Positions 14,197 to 14,477 of a DNA stretch of 14,477 bases are shown in pieces. The translations under genes were made by a program, and so were the position numbers. Each line of letters starts with the position of its first letter. Within the stretch, counting starts at the first letter, position 1. The notes below the pieces were generated by a model that was not told the DNA's origin, did no database searches, and saw only the letters and a list, made by a program, of their open reading frames with translations. Source of the DNA: Nitrospinota bacterium (GTDB taxonomy: Bacteria; Nitrospinota_A; UBA7883; JACRLM01); contig JADGAO010000066.1 in NCBI GenBank assembly GCA_015231995.1, positions 1 to 14,477 of the forward strand. The letters run 5' to 3'.

Positions 14197-14477
14197 TCAA
14201 GAGGCGGCGGAGTGAAATTCCCGCACACCTATTTCGTTCCATGCGCTCCCGTCCCTTACCATTGCGTTGAGAATGACCAAAAGCTTTCTCTCGCACGCCG
14301 TCATCGCCACCTTGAAACATTTCCCCGATGCCCGCAGTCTGGCGTAAAATTCCTTGATAACCGGATTGCACAGTATCGCTGATACAACCGCCATGTACAG
14401 CGCGGAGCGCACATCACTGCGTCCGACAAATGCACAAGAACATCCTGAACAGCGTTTTTCAAATCCCTCATCCTTTT
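14197..14477 (-). pseudogene. IS110-family transposase, C-terminal fragment
   Basis: On the minus strand the frame ending with TGA at 14199-14197 encodes the characteristic C-terminus of IS110/IS116/IS902 transposases: GRSDVRSALYMAVVSAILCN, then VIKEFYARLRASGK, KVAMTACERKLLVILNAMVRDG. That is the end of the transposase C-terminal domain, which in the family carries the serine used in strand exchange (in a segment further upstream). The frame stays open to the window edge, but residues upstream of about 14430 (KDEGFEKRCSGCSC) do not read like the family, where an N-R-D-S-G type segment and a second Gly-rich stretch are expected. So the gene is either disrupted just here or only a remnant; a frameshift is possible. 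IS110 elements lack long terminal repeats, so no end can be marked. Confidence 0.7.

Noticed and set aside
14433..14477. Possible start of another minus-strand gene (MRDLKNAVQDVLVHLSD in a second frame)
   Set aside because: Too short before the window edge and it runs out of frame into the transposase segment; no support beyond an AAAGG before the ATG.

Overview
The window looks like chromosome from a free-living, GC-rich, Gram-negative bacterium. It has a motility/oxygen chemoreceptor pair, an RNase E/G family enzyme, the short (Thermotoga-type) form of glucan phosphorylase, and ispE of the MEP isoprenoid pathway. Despite the GC-rich composition, ATA (Ile) and AGG (Arg) codons are common in rng and glgP. 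That style and gene mix would fit a lineage near Desulfobacterota, Nitrospinota or Nitrospirota, but no gene here fixes the phylum; this is inference only.

Layout. Positions 1-3049 (minus strand) hold two adjacent chemoreceptor genes. The left one is cut by the window edge. The right one is complete and ends in a hemerythrin domain with all iron ligands. Their sensor halves are clearly homologous, so this is a tandem duplication. A divergent promoter region (3050-3254) separates them from the plus-strand genes. From 3255 everything up to 14078 is on the plus strand: an RNase G-like endoribonuclease (rng), alpha-glucan phosphorylase (glgP), a three-gene methyltransferase/glycosyltransferase block, a 57-codon gene of unknown function, and ispE. 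The right end (14079-14477) holds a post-ispE hairpin, a short sequence resembling a dispersed repeat family, and the C-terminal part of an IS110-type transposase on the minus strand.

The most distinctive part is 7514-12940. Its three proteins are built from shuffled modules: TPR-like helices plus methyltransferase (gene A); the same TPR-methyltransferase unit fused to a CgeB-like glycosyltransferase (gene B); and a GT4-like glycosyltransferase fused to a second CgeB-like glycosyltransferase (gene C). A and B overlap by four bases (GTGA). B and C are bridged by 94 bases holding a strong hairpin and a 33-codon ORF that overlaps both neighbours. I infer a small assembly line that adds and methylates sugars on a surface polymer or protein; the acceptor is not visible in the sequence.

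Two starts are corrected relative to the longest open frames: gene B at 8569 (GTG) and gene C at 10973 (ATG), both on Shine-Dalgarno evidence. I saw no tRNA, rRNA, CRISPR array, riboswitch or classical U-tract terminator. No gene-free stretch exceeds 300 bases.
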